From: an uncultured Lacinutrix sp.
GTDB lineage: Bacteria; Bacteroidota; Bacteroidia; Flavobacteriales; Flavobacteriaceae
NCBI GenBank assembly: GCA_937129145.1
Contig: CAKZMU010000056.1
Location: 1-64,000 of the forward strand
Length of the DNA: 64,000 nucleotides
Direction of reading: 5' to 3'
Shown here: positions 35,016-43,966 of the stretch, piece by piece
How the letters are laid out: every line of letters starts with the position of its first letter
Numbering within the stretch: the stretch's first letter is position 1
Notes under the pieces: generated by a model
What the model saw: only the letters and a program-made list of their open reading frames with translations
What the model was told of the DNA's origin: nothing
Database searches by the model: none
Made by a program: the position numbers and the translations under genes

Positions 35016-35879
35016 TTATATAAAAGGAGCATCAATAGCCAACACAGTAACTTTTCTATTTTTAATATCATACATATCACTATTGGATAATACATGAACT
35101 GTCATGTTTGCCATAGTCATTGGTGTGCCTTCATCCAATATTTTTTCATTATTGTGAGTGAGTGTGCTACCATCAAAAATAATAGCCATTCCAGAACCAA
35201 TAACGGTACAATCATTTCCATTTTTAATAATCATGCCTGTGTCTTCTGCTAAACCAATTCCTAATAAATTAGGGAATTTTGCAACAGCCTCAGATTGCCT
35301 TCCAAATCGACCACGACGAATAAAATGTGTATCAATAACTAAATCAGGTATTAATCCTAAGCCTTTATACATAACTACAGCGCCTTTTATAAAAGATTCT
35401 GTGGCACTTCCGCCAGCAATCATCTCATTTGCCATTGCCATGGCGCCAGCACTTGTGCCTGCTATTACAAACCCTTCTTCGTTTTGATAACGCTCCAAAA
35501 GTATTTTATGAATAGTTGTGTTTCCAATTCTATCGGTAATTTTAGATTGGTCACCACCAGAAAACATCATGCAATTAGCAGTTTTCACTAACTCAATGGA
35601 TGTGTCTTTTTCTGAATCTTCTTTACTTCTTATATCAAGAATATGTACATTTTTACAGCCTAAAGTGGTAAAAGCTTCCATATAGTTTTCAGCAACTTCA
35701 ATTGGAATACTTGAAGCTGTAGGCACAACTACAATTTTGGCATTAATTCCGCCTGCTTCTTTTACAACATGATAAAGAATGCCTTCATCAATAAATTCGA
35801 GGGTGTATTTTTCGTTTTTATCTAATCCCTTATCTTCATTTCCACCTATTGGAATTAGTGTACCTTTTGCATTCTGCAT
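35016..35879 (-). CDS. cphB: Cyanophycinase
   Basis: A 287-residue peptidase of family S51. Visible parts are IPIGGNEDKG at the N-terminus, the GGDQ motif at 108-111, and the nucleophile Ser143 in AGTSAGAMAMA. THFIRRGRFGRQ further on fits the family's substrate-binding region. The enzyme cuts cyanophycin (a poly-aspartate backbone with arginine side chains) into beta-Asp-Arg dipeptides. No signal peptide, so it acts inside the cell. It is divergent from cphA, with about 107 nt between them, so both can be controlled from one region. Confidence 0.94.
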   Translation of the reverse strand: MQNAKGTLIPIGGNEDKGLDKNEKYTLEFIDEGILYHVVKEAGGINAKIVVVPTASSIPIEVAENYMEAFTTLGCKNVHILDIRSKEDSEKDTSIELVKTANCMMFSGGDQSKITDRIGNTTIHKILLERYQNEEGFVIAGTSAGAMAMANEMIAGGSATESFIKGAVVMYKGLGLIPDLVIDTHFIRRGRFGRQSEAVAKFPNLLGIGLAEDTGMIIKNGNDCTVIGSGMAIIFDGSTLTHNNEKILDEGTPMTMANMTVHVLSNSDMYDIKNRKVTVLAIDAPFI

Positions 35880-35986
35880 AAAATCAATCTAAATAATATT
35901 ATTGGGCAAAAATAAGGTAAAATTTTTATTGAAAAATGTCTATATTTATAATCTTTCACTTTAATTAACCTAAAAACCAACGAAAC

Positions 35987-38629
35987 ATGAAGATAAGAGA
36001 AATTAATGCTATGAGAGGGCCAAATTATTGGTCTGTAAGACGACATAAACTAATTGTGATGGTTCTGGATTTAGAAGAAATGGAAGAACTGCCATCAAAC
36101 AAAGTAGATGGGTTTTATGAGCGTTTAACAGCAATGTTTCCAGGTATGTACGAGCATCGTTGCTCTGTGGGCGAACCTGGAGGTTTTTTTCAACGTGTAA
36201 AAGATGGCACTTGGATGGGTCATATCATTGAGCATATAGCCCTTGAAATTCAGACCTTAGCAGGAATGGACGTTGGTTTTGGAAGAACTAGAGGTTACGG
36301 AGAAGAAGGTGTGTACAGTGTAGTGTTTGCCTATATGGAAGAATCTGTTGGGCGTTATGCTGCCAGAGCATCCGTGAGAATTTGTGAAGCACTTATTAGT
36401 GGCGAAGAATATGATATGTCTGAAGATATCCAAGAAATGCGCGAACTTCGTGAAGCAGATAGATTAGGGCCAAGTACTGGTTCAATCGTAGAAGAGGCCG
36501 AATCAAGAGGTATTCCATGGATACGACTAAATAAATATTCGCTTTGTCAATTAGGCTATGGTGCCAACCAAAAACGTATTCAAGCAACGGTGACAAGTGA
36601 AACTAGTAGTATTGGTGTAGAATTAGCTTGTGATAAAGAAGACACTAAGTACTTATTGGAACAAGCCGAAGTTGAAGTGCCAAGAGGTGATATCATTCGT
36701 CGTGAACGAAGTTTAGAAGAAGCTTGTCGCTATGTTGGTTTTCCTTTGGTAATTAAGCCAATTGACGGAAATCATGGTCGAGGCATTACGGTAGATATTC
36801 AAAATTATGATGATGCGCTTCAAGCATTTCATCATGCAAAAGAAAGTTCTAAAAGCGGTGCTATCATCGTTGAAAAATTTATTAAAGGAGAAGATTATAG
36901 ATTGTTGGTTATTAACAATATTTTAGTCGCAGGCGCTATCAGGACTCCTGCTCATGTTATTGGCGATGGGAAATCAACAGTTCAAGAATTAATAGATGAG
37001 GTAAACAAAGACCCTCGTCGTGGTTATGGGCACGAAAATGTGTTAACACAGATAACGGTTAATGAGTTAACTAAAACCATTATTAAAGACGCAGGATATA
37101 CACTAGATTCAGTAATAACCAAAGGTGAACGACTCATTTTAAAAGACACAGCCAATTTAAGTACAGGAGGGACAGCCGAAGATATTACAGACATAATTCA
37201 TCCTGCAAATGTTAGTATGGCAGAACGTATTTCAAAGATTATTGACCTCGATATTTGTGGCATCGATATCATGACTACAGATATTTCTAAACCGTTATCC
37301 GAAACTGGAGGAGCAGTTCTTGAAGTAAATGCTGGGCCAGGATTTAGAATGCATTTAGCACCAACATCTGGACTACCTCGTAATGTTGCTGCACCAGTAA
37401 TTGATAAGTTATTTCCGCAAAAAGGGGATACTGGACGTATACCTATTATTGCAATAACAGGAACTAATGGAAAAACTACCACGTCTAGATTAATGGCTCA
37501 TATTGCCAAAATGAAAGGGTATCGTGTTGGTTATACCACAAGTGATGGCGTGTATATACAAAACAGATTGCTTATGACAGGTGATTGTACAGGTCCTGCA
37601 AGTGCAGAATTTGTACTGAAAGACCCAACGGTAAACTTTGCAGTTTTGGAGTGTGCAAGAGGTGGTTTATTGAGAGCTGGATTAGGCTTTAAAAAATGTG
37701 ATGTGGCTGTTGTTACCAATGTTGCCGCAGACCATTTAGGATTAAAAGGTATTCATACAATTGACCAATTAGCGAAAGCAAAAGGTGTAATTCCTGAAAC
37801 CGTTTTGCCAGATGGTTATGCTATTTTAAATGCTGATGACGACCTTGTATACGATATGCGACGTTCGGTAGATTGTAATGTGGCATTGTTTTCTATGGAT
37901 GAAAATAATCCAAGAATTAAGGCTTTACAACGTTTAAACGGTATTACTGCTGTTTATGAAAATGGTTACGTCACTATTTGTAGAGGCGAATGGAAAATGC
38001 GTTTAATGAAAGCTGAGAGCATTCCGTTGACTTATGGAGGTAAAGCAAAATTCATGATTCAAAATGTGTTGGCAGCAGTATTAGCAGCTCATGTACAAGG
38101 AATTAGTATTGAAGATATGAAAGCAGCGTTAGAAACCTTTATCCCTTCAGCGTCGCAAACTCCAGGACGTTTAAATTTATTCGAGTTTAACAATTTTACC
38201 ATCTTACTGGATTATGCTCATAATCCTGCAGGTATGCGAGCATTGCATAAATTTGTCGATGAATTAGAATGCACTGTAAAGGTTGGTATCATTGCTGGTA
38301 TTGGCGATAGACGTATTGAAGACAATAATGAAATGGGTGCTATAGCAGCGGATATGTTTGACGAAATTATCATTCGTCAAGATAAGCGTTTACGCGGAAA
38401 AACCGAAGAGGAACTTATTAAAATGTTGGATGATGGTATTAAAATGAGAGACCCAAACAAAAAAACGACTATTATTCCTTCAGAAAAAGAAGCGATTAAA
38501 TTTGCGGTTAAAAATGCAGTAAAAGGGTCATTGATTATTTTGTGTAGCGATGTGATTCCTGATGCTTTAGACTTAGTTAAGCATTTTAAAGAACAAGAAG
38601 CCAAGGGTGAATTAAATTTTGCTGATTAA
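35987..38629 (+). CDS. cphA: Cyanophycin synthetase
   Basis: An 880-residue enzyme of full family length. The N-terminal domain (about 1-160) is followed by an ATP-grasp domain (about 220-470; PLVIKPIDGNHGRGIT, AVLEVNAGPGFRMH), which adds aspartate to the chain. The Mur ligase-like domain has its P-loop GTNGKTTT at 492-499 and adds arginine; DYAHNPAG lies near 745. It polymerises Asp and Arg without a ribosome into a nitrogen and carbon store. A terminator follows. The gene is near cphB and iaaA, forming a complete synthesis and breakdown set. Confidence 0.96.
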   Translation: MKIREINAMRGPNYWSVRRHKLIVMVLDLEEMEELPSNKVDGFYERLTAMFPGMYEHRCSVGEPGGFFQRVKDGTWMGHIIEHIALEIQTLAGMDVGFGRTRGYGEEGVYSVVFAYMEESVGRYAARASVRICEALISGEEYDMSEDIQEMRELREADRLGPSTGSIVEEAESRGIPWIRLNKYSLCQLGYGANQKRIQATVTSETSSIGVELACDKEDTKYLLEQAEVEVPRGDIIRRERSLEEACRYVGFPLVIKPIDGNHGRGITVDIQNYDDALQAFHHAKESSKSGAIIVEKFIKGEDYRLLVINNILVAGAIRTPAHVIGDGKSTVQELIDEVNKDPRRGYGHENVLTQITVNELTKTIIKDAGYTLDSVITKGERLILKDTANLSTGGTAEDITDIIHPANVSMAERISKIIDLDICGIDIMTTDISKPLSETGGAVLEVNAGPGFRMHLAPTSGLPRNVAAPVIDKLFPQKGDTGRIPIIAITGTNGKTTTSRLMAHIAKMKGYRVGYTTSDGVYIQNRLLMTGDCTGPASAEFVLKDPTVNFAVLECARGGLLRAGLGFKKCDVAVVTNVAADHLGLKGIHTIDQLAKAKGVIPETVLPDGYAILNADDDLVYDMRRSVDCNVALFSMDENNPRIKALQRLNGITAVYENGYVTICRGEWKMRLMKAESIPLTYGGKAKFMIQNVLAAVLAAHVQGISIEDMKAALETFIPSASQTPGRLNLFEFNNFTILLDYAHNPAGMRALHKFVDELECTVKVGIIAGIGDRRIEDNNEMGAIAADMFDEIIIRQDKRLRGKTEEELIKMLDDGIKMRDPNKKTTIIPSEKEAIKFAVKNAVKGSLIILCSDVIPDALDLVKHFKEQEAKGELNFAD

Positions 38630-38649
38630 AACTTAAAATAATTACAAAT

Positions 38650-38679
38650 AAAAAACCTCTGAATTTTCAGAGGTTTTTT
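38650..38679 (+). terminator. Terminator of cphA
   Basis: Stem AAAAACCTCTGA / TCAGAGGTTTTT with a 4-nt loop and a T run, about 20 nt after the cphA stop. It would also act on the minus strand. Confidence 0.85.
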
Positions 38680-38709
38680 GCTATTTGACTATTTTTAAAT
38701 AAAATGAAT

Positions 38710-38997
38710 TTAACTTATTACAGTAGCTTTACGCTTTATCTGTAAACTCTTTATATATGCCTTAACACTAATAATGTCGTTACTCTTTTTAAAGTTAAGG
38801 TCTAAATTTTGTTTTTTTGGATTAATTGAAATTGGGTCTACTTTCTTAATAGTAAGTGTTTGATTGATTTCAGCTTTAATGTTAATATCAGCTATCACCT
38901 CAGTTTTAACTTCAGTCTTCTCAACCTTAGTATCGTTTTGCGCAGATGCGAAAAAAGGAACGATTAAAAATGCTATTACTATTAATACTCTTTTCAT
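38710..38997 (-). CDS. Small secreted protein of unknown function
   Basis: A 95-residue protein. The start is placed at the ATG at 38997 because it opens a clean signal peptide (MKRVLIVIAFLIVPFFASAQ); an earlier in-frame ATG would add 12 non-signal residues. The mature part (about 75 residues) is rich in Lys, Val, Thr and Ile and contains repeated short strands (VEKTEVKTEVIADINIKAEI). No known domain was recognised. It is likely periplasmic or exported. Real gene status is likely, function unknown. Confidence 0.6.
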   Translation of the reverse strand: MKRVLIVIAFLIVPFFASAQNDTKVEKTEVKTEVIADINIKAEINQTLTIKKVDPISINPKKQNLDLNFKKSNDIISVKAYIKSLQIKRKATVIS

Positions 38998-39238
38998 GAC
39001 TTGGGGTTTGTTTCTGGGACAAATTAAAGGCACATAAAAGGGTATTGCTGAAATTTTTGTTGAAATGCAGAGAAAACTAGTTTATTTGAAGTAGATGTAA
39101 AAAAACATCGATAAAGTGCATTTTTTACTACTACCGTTAATCCTAGTAAACGTGTATTTGGTCGTTAATAGATGTAATTAAACTATTCATCGAATGATGA
39201 ATTTGACTAAAATGTAAGAAAACACATAATTTCCAAAA
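38998..39238. other. Intergenic gap without a recognised gene
   Basis: About 240 nt of AT-rich DNA between two minus-strand genes. It contains a 7-bp hairpin ATTCATC-GAAT-GATGAAT at 39185-39202 with no T run and a small GATGT/ACATC inverted repeat. No convincing promoter pair was found. Confidence 0.5.
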
Positions 39239-40237
39239 TTAAGCCTTATTGAAATAATCAGACTGTGTTTGTATATTCTCACCGTCTTGATATTTCATAT
39301 AAGTAAACCCTTTGTGAATACAATAAGAACCTACTTCCCCAGCTTTATTCATAGCTAGATAAGCAATTTGAAAATCTTTATAGCGATTATCTTTAGATAC
39401 AATTCTACTTATAGCTTCTTCGCAAGCTTCTTGAGGAGATTTTCCTTGTCGCATTAATTCTACAATTAAAAAACTTCCAACTGTTTTTACCACTTCTTCA
39501 CCCATTCCTGTGGCTACAGCACCACCAATCTCATTGTCAATAAACAACCCAGAACCAATAATTGGTGAATCACCAATTCGTCCTTTCATTTTATAGGCTA
39601 GTCCAGACGTTGTACAAACACCAGCGATATTTCCATCTTTATCCATAGTGAGCATTCCAATGGTATCATGATTTTCAATATTGATAATTGGTTTGTATTG
39701 TGAAGTCTCTTTCCACTTCTCCCAGGCTTTTTTAGAAGCTTCAGTTAAAAGCTCTTCTTTTTTAAAACCTTGTGTATAAGCAAACTCTTCTGCTCCTTTT
39801 CCTGCTAACATGACGTGGGGTGTGTCTACCATCACTTTTTTTGCCAATGCCGCCACATTGGTAATATTTTCTACAGCCAACACAGCACCACAGTCGCCAT
39901 TGGAATCCATGACACAAGCATCCAGAGTGACGTTTCCATCTCTATCTGGTGCACCACCTTTTCCAACGGTAGTATTTTTTATATTTTCTTCTTCAACAGC
40001 TACACCTTCGATGGCTGCATCTAAAGCAGTTACATTTTTAGATAATGCTTCCCCAGCTTTTGCATTGGCATCAGCAAATCCCCAAGTGCATATAGCAATA
40101 GGGAATTTTGACGTGTCAATTGTTACAACTTCTTTTGAAGATGATTTTTCTTGCTCATTACAAGCTATAGCCGAAGCTCCTACTGTAATACCAACACCCG
40201 TTAAGGAGGCATTTTTTATAAAGTTTCTACGTTTCAT
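39239..40237 (-). CDS. N4-(beta-N-acetylglucosaminyl)-L-asparaginase
   Basis: A 332-residue glycosylasparaginase from the ATG at 40237 (MKRRNFIKNASL). The twin-arginine-like start followed by a hydrophobic stretch and Ala-Cys (ASAIACNE) suggests Tat export and possible lipid attachment. It is an Ntn hydrolase; the nucleophile is the Thr of HDTIGML (about residue 192), freed by self-cleavage. The MKGRIGDSPIIGSG segment binds substrate. It cuts the GlcNAc-Asn bond of N-glycopeptides. It follows a GH92 mannosidase gene by 4 nt, so the pair works on the same glycans. Confidence 0.92.
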   Translation of the reverse strand: MKRRNFIKNASLTGVGITVGASAIACNEQEKSSSKEVVTIDTSKFPIAICTWGFADANAKAGEALSKNVTALDAAIEGVAVEEENIKNTTVGKGGAPDRDGNVTLDACVMDSNGDCGAVLAVENITNVAALAKKVMVDTPHVMLAGKGAEEFAYTQGFKKEELLTEASKKAWEKWKETSQYKPIINIENHDTIGMLTMDKDGNIAGVCTTSGLAYKMKGRIGDSPIIGSGLFIDNEIGGAVATGMGEEVVKTVGSFLIVELMRQGKSPQEACEEAISRIVSKDNRYKDFQIAYLAMNKAGEVGSYCIHKGFTYMKYQDGENIQTQSDYFNKA

Positions 40238-40241
40238 AATA

Positions 40242-42569
40242 CTATTTTTTTGGTTGATTTGACATTTCAAATACTATTTCGCCACCATTTATAATATCTT
40301 GATGTGACAATAAATTATTTTCTAAAACCTTCCCATTAACCGAAACACGTTGAACATACACATTATCTTTACTTTGATTGTTCGCTTTAATTGTTAAAGT
40401 TTTGCCATTATCTAGATGAAGCTTAGCTTCTATCACTAATGGACTTCCTAAAGCATAATCTGGAGAACCAGGTGTAACTGGATAAAAGCCCAAACTACTA
40501 AAAATATACCAAGCACTCATTTGCCCTGCATCATCATTACCACATAAACCTTCAACTGTTGAGCCATACATGGTGTCCATAATCATACGCACTCGAGATT
40601 GGGTTTTTTCTGGATGCCCTGTCCAATTGTATAAGTATGGAATATGATGTCCTGGTTCGTTACCATGAACATAGTTGCCAATAATACCATCACGTGTAAT
40701 ATCTTCATGTTTTGCGATGTATTTTTCATCAATATCCATTGTGAATAAGGAATCCAGATGTTGTGTGAAGCGCTCTTTGCCTCCCATTATATCTACCATT
40801 TTATCAATGTTTTGCGGTACATATAAGCCGTAATTCCATGCATTTCCTTCGATAAAGCCTTGGCCATGCGTATCCATTGGGTCGAAGTTTTCTCTAAAGT
40901 TTCCATCGGACAATTTTGGTCGCATATAGCCTATTTTTGGGTCATACACATTGTTGTAATATTCCGATCGTTTCATGAATTCCTCTTCGGTTGAAGCGTT
41001 GTCAACTTGTTTTGCCATTTGCGCAATGCACCAATCGTTATAGGCATATTCCAAGGTTTTAGAAACCGACGAATGACTTAAATCGTCAGGAACATATTGG
41101 TAATCGATGTACTCTCCCAAACCATCAAAATATCTTACTGAAGCTGTATTTACCGAGGCTTGTAAAGCACGTTCATGGTTAAAATCGCCTACTTGTTTTG
41201 CCATCGCATCTGCAATCACAGACGTTGCGTGATAGCCAATCATACACCAATTTTCGTTGGCATAATGGCTCCAAATAGGCAACATATTATGTACGCTTTC
41301 ATCATGATGTGCCAACATGCTTTTTATCATGTCATTATTGCGTTCTGGTTGTGTGATGTTGAATAAAGGATGCAACGCACGATACGTATCCCAAAGCGAG
41401 AAAATAGTGTAGTTGGTAAACCCTTCCGATTGATGAATGTTTTGGTCCAAGCCACGATATTGTCCATCGACATCTTCATATAAAATAGGAGACAGGTTGG
41501 TGTGGTACATCGCTGTGTAAAATGTGGTTTTATCAGCTTCTGTTAAGGTTTCAACTTCAATCTTCGAAAGTTCTTTGTTCCATTTATCACTGGTTTCTTC
41601 ATAGGTTTTGTTGAAATCCCAATGCGGAATTTCGGCTTCGAGATTTTTCATCGCTCCAGCTGTACTTACTGGAGACAATGCAAACTTCATATTAATTTGT
41701 TCGCCTTCTTCTGTGTCAAAATTAAAATAGGCTCGAATATCTTTTCCTGCCATTTCTGGAAAATTTTCATCTTGTTTAAAACGTCTGTAAAAACCATCGT
41801 AAAGTATGTCGTCATACTTCTTATGGCCATAACTTTTAAAAGGCTTGGAGAATTGCATCGCAAAAAACACTTTTTTGGTTCTAGCCCAACCTTTGGTTTG
41901 TCTGTAACCAGTAATTGTGGAATCGTTTTCCACACGAATAAACGTCCACACATTTTTATTATCGTGATGGTACACATTATATACCAAATCTAAAATAATA
42001 TGTGCATCATCAGATTTTGGAAAGGTGTATTGATGAAAACCTACACGTTCACTCGTTGTGAGTTCTGCTTTAATATTGTAACTGTCTAAATCCACTTTGT
42101 AATAACCTGGTGAGGCTTCTTCGTTGTCGTGTGAAAAGGTGGAGTAAAATCCTTTGTTACCTTCCGAAGTTTCTAAAGGGTCGAGGATTAAGTTGCCAGT
42201 TGTTGGCATGACCAGAAAATCGCCCAAATCACTATGTCCTGTACCACTAAAATTGGTGTGTGCAAAACCAATGATGGTCGAGTCTCGATATTGATAGCCT
42301 GCACAATATTCGTAAGTTTCGGTATTATAGCTTCCATTTTCGTTATGCATGACTTCAAAGCTGGTTTGCGGACTCAGTTGTACCATACCAAAAGGCGCAG
42401 TTGCACCTGGAAATACGTGTCCCATTTTACTAGTACCTATAAACGGATTGACATATTGCGTATAATCTTTTTTAGAAGAATTATCTGCTACTTTTTCGTT
42501 GGTAACTGTTTCGTTTTTACAACCAAAAACAATTCCTATTAATAATATAACTACAATTTTTCTAAGCAT
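40242..42569 (-). CDS. GH92 alpha-mannosidase lipoprotein, copy 1
   Basis: A 775-residue exo-alpha-mannosidase of glycoside hydrolase family 92, started at the ATG at 42569 to give a lipoprotein signal (MLRKIVVILLIGIVFGC). Family marks are VNPFIGTSKMGHVFPGATAPFGMVQ near the mature N-terminus, HGNEPGHHIPYLYN and NDDAGQMSAWYIFSSLGFYPV in the catalytic half; Glu of HGNEP is the expected acid. These Ca-dependent enzymes trim alpha-1,2-type mannose from N-glycans. Overlaps the MFS transporter gene by 8 nt, suggesting an operon. Confidence 0.95.
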   Translation of the reverse strand: MLRKIVVILLIGIVFGCKNETVTNEKVADNSSKKDYTQYVNPFIGTSKMGHVFPGATAPFGMVQLSPQTSFEVMHNENGSYNTETYEYCAGYQYRDSTIIGFAHTNFSGTGHSDLGDFLVMPTTGNLILDPLETSEGNKGFYSTFSHDNEEASPGYYKVDLDSYNIKAELTTSERVGFHQYTFPKSDDAHIILDLVYNVYHHDNKNVWTFIRVENDSTITGYRQTKGWARTKKVFFAMQFSKPFKSYGHKKYDDILYDGFYRRFKQDENFPEMAGKDIRAYFNFDTEEGEQINMKFALSPVSTAGAMKNLEAEIPHWDFNKTYEETSDKWNKELSKIEVETLTEADKTTFYTAMYHTNLSPILYEDVDGQYRGLDQNIHQSEGFTNYTIFSLWDTYRALHPLFNITQPERNNDMIKSMLAHHDESVHNMLPIWSHYANENWCMIGYHATSVIADAMAKQVGDFNHERALQASVNTASVRYFDGLGEYIDYQYVPDDLSHSSVSKTLEYAYNDWCIAQMAKQVDNASTEEEFMKRSEYYNNVYDPKIGYMRPKLSDGNFRENFDPMDTHGQGFIEGNAWNYGLYVPQNIDKMVDIMGGKERFTQHLDSLFTMDIDEKYIAKHEDITRDGIIGNYVHGNEPGHHIPYLYNWTGHPEKTQSRVRMIMDTMYGSTVEGLCGNDDAGQMSAWYIFSSLGFYPVTPGSPDYALGSPLVIEAKLHLDNGKTLTIKANNQSKDNVYVQRVSVNGKVLENNLLSHQDIINGGEIVFEMSNQPKK

Positions 42570-43884
42570 GTTGAACAGATTTTTTAGCGTTTCTATATCC
42601 AAACCATAAGATATAGGAATAGCAAATTATAATAAAGAACAAGGCACTTTTAAACCCAATTTGGTCAGTTAAATAACCATATAATGGCGGAATTAACGCA
42701 CCACCAACAATGGCTGTACAAAGTAATCCAGAGCCTTTTGGCTTTAATTCGCCAATACCATCAATGGATAAAGTAAAAATTGTTGGGAACATAATAGAGT
42801 TGAACAAGCCAACTGCTAAAATACTCCACATACTTACCAAACCTGTGGTGCTTATGGAAATGATAATCAATGTGATGGCAATGGTGGCAAAAATCCCTAA
42901 GACTTTTCCTGGTTTCATAATGCGTGTTAAATACGAACCTACGAAACGACCAATCATGGCTCCAGACCAATAAAATATCACGAATATTCCCAATAAGGCT
43001 TTGCTATCACTTCCTTCCAATGATTTATTGAAAATACTCGCAACACCATCTGCAATTGACATTAAGACGTTACTCTCACTTATTAGTGGCGTTAAATTCA
43101 TATCTAAAAAGTAGCTAACTAGATAGCTTCCAATGGCGACTTCGGCACCTACGTAAAAGAAAATACCCAATACACCCAACATCAAATTTTTATTTTGAAA
43201 GGCTTCAGCATAGGTTCCTGTTGAGGTCTCACTTATCATTTTTGGAAGTTTGGCAAACAGAAAAATCACAGCAATAAGACCAATAAACAAGGCTAATCCC
43301 AAAAATGGTGTCTGTACAGCGGAAGCTTCCGTAGCTAAATAGGTGTCTTTGGCAGTTCCCGTTAAGGCTGCAATTTCGTCTTCGGTTTTTATTTTATCAC
43401 TTAATATGAATAAAGCACCTACTGCTGGTGCAATGGCTGTCCCTAAGGAGTTGAAAGCTTGCGATAAATTTAATCGGCTTGATGCTCCATCTTCACTACC
43501 CAACACAGCCACAAACGGATTTGCTGCTACTTGCAAAATGGTCATACCTCCAGCTAGAATAAAATACGCTAACATAAAAATACCAAACATACGATAGGAA
43601 GCAGCTGGATAAAACAATAAACAACCAGTTGCCATCGTTAATAAACCCAGAATGATTCCTTTTTTGTACCCAATTTTAGATAAAATATAACTTGCTGGAA
43701 TAGACAGTAAGAAGTACGCTCCAAAAAAAGCAAATTGCACTAAACCTGCTTGAAAGTAGGTTAGTGTAAATAGCTCGCGAAGTCGCGGAATTAAAGAATC
43801 TACCAAAACCGTTATAAATCCCCAGAGGAAGAATAAGGTGGTTAGTAAAATAAATGATGAGCGATAGGATTTTTGTTGGTTCAT
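42562..43884 (-). CDS. FucP-like sugar:proton symporter (MFS)
   Basis: A 440-residue 12-helix transporter of the FHS (fucose/glucose/galactose) branch of the major facilitator superfamily. The first helix (LTTLFFLWGFITVLVDSLIP) and the loop segment LQVAANPFVAVLGSED match this branch. It brings a hexose into the cytoplasm with a proton. Flanked by two GH92 genes on the same strand and overlapping the downstream one, it most likely imports mannose or a related product of glycan trimming. The actual sugar is inferred. Confidence 0.9.
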   Translation of the reverse strand: MNQQKSYRSSFILLTTLFFLWGFITVLVDSLIPRLRELFTLTYFQAGLVQFAFFGAYFLLSIPASYILSKIGYKKGIILGLLTMATGCLLFYPAASYRMFGIFMLAYFILAGGMTILQVAANPFVAVLGSEDGASSRLNLSQAFNSLGTAIAPAVGALFILSDKIKTEDEIAALTGTAKDTYLATEASAVQTPFLGLALFIGLIAVIFLFAKLPKMISETSTGTYAEAFQNKNLMLGVLGIFFYVGAEVAIGSYLVSYFLDMNLTPLISESNVLMSIADGVASIFNKSLEGSDSKALLGIFVIFYWSGAMIGRFVGSYLTRIMKPGKVLGIFATIAITLIIISISTTGLVSMWSILAVGLFNSIMFPTIFTLSIDGIGELKPKGSGLLCTAIVGGALIPPLYGYLTDQIGFKSALFFIIICYSYILWFGYRNAKKSVQHA

Positions 43885-43890
43885 ACTGTT

Positions 43891-43961
43891 GTCATTCCTG
43901 CGAAGGCAGGAATCTTTTTAGTTAGTTAGTTTTATTCATGAGATTCCTGCCTACACAGGAA
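43891..43961. repeat. Pair of short palindromic repeats (ATTCCTGC type)
   Basis: First unit: ATTCCTGC-GAAG-GCAGGAAT (43894-43913), a perfect 8-bp stem. Second unit: ATTCCTG-CCTACA-CAGGAAT (43942-43961), a 7-bp stem, in opposite overall sense. They fill the gap between the MFS gene start and the second GH92 gene end. The shape is like other bacterial REP/MITE-type intergenic repeats. Confidence 0.7.
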
Positions 43962-43966
43962 TTATT

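Noticed and set aside
39185..39202. 7-bp hairpin downstream of the glycosylasparaginase gene as a terminator
   Set aside because: No T run follows on the minus strand.
34912..43961. Intergenic inverted repeats as insertion sequences or a CRISPR array
   Set aside because: No transposase, no target-site duplications and no regularly spaced repeat-spacer units.
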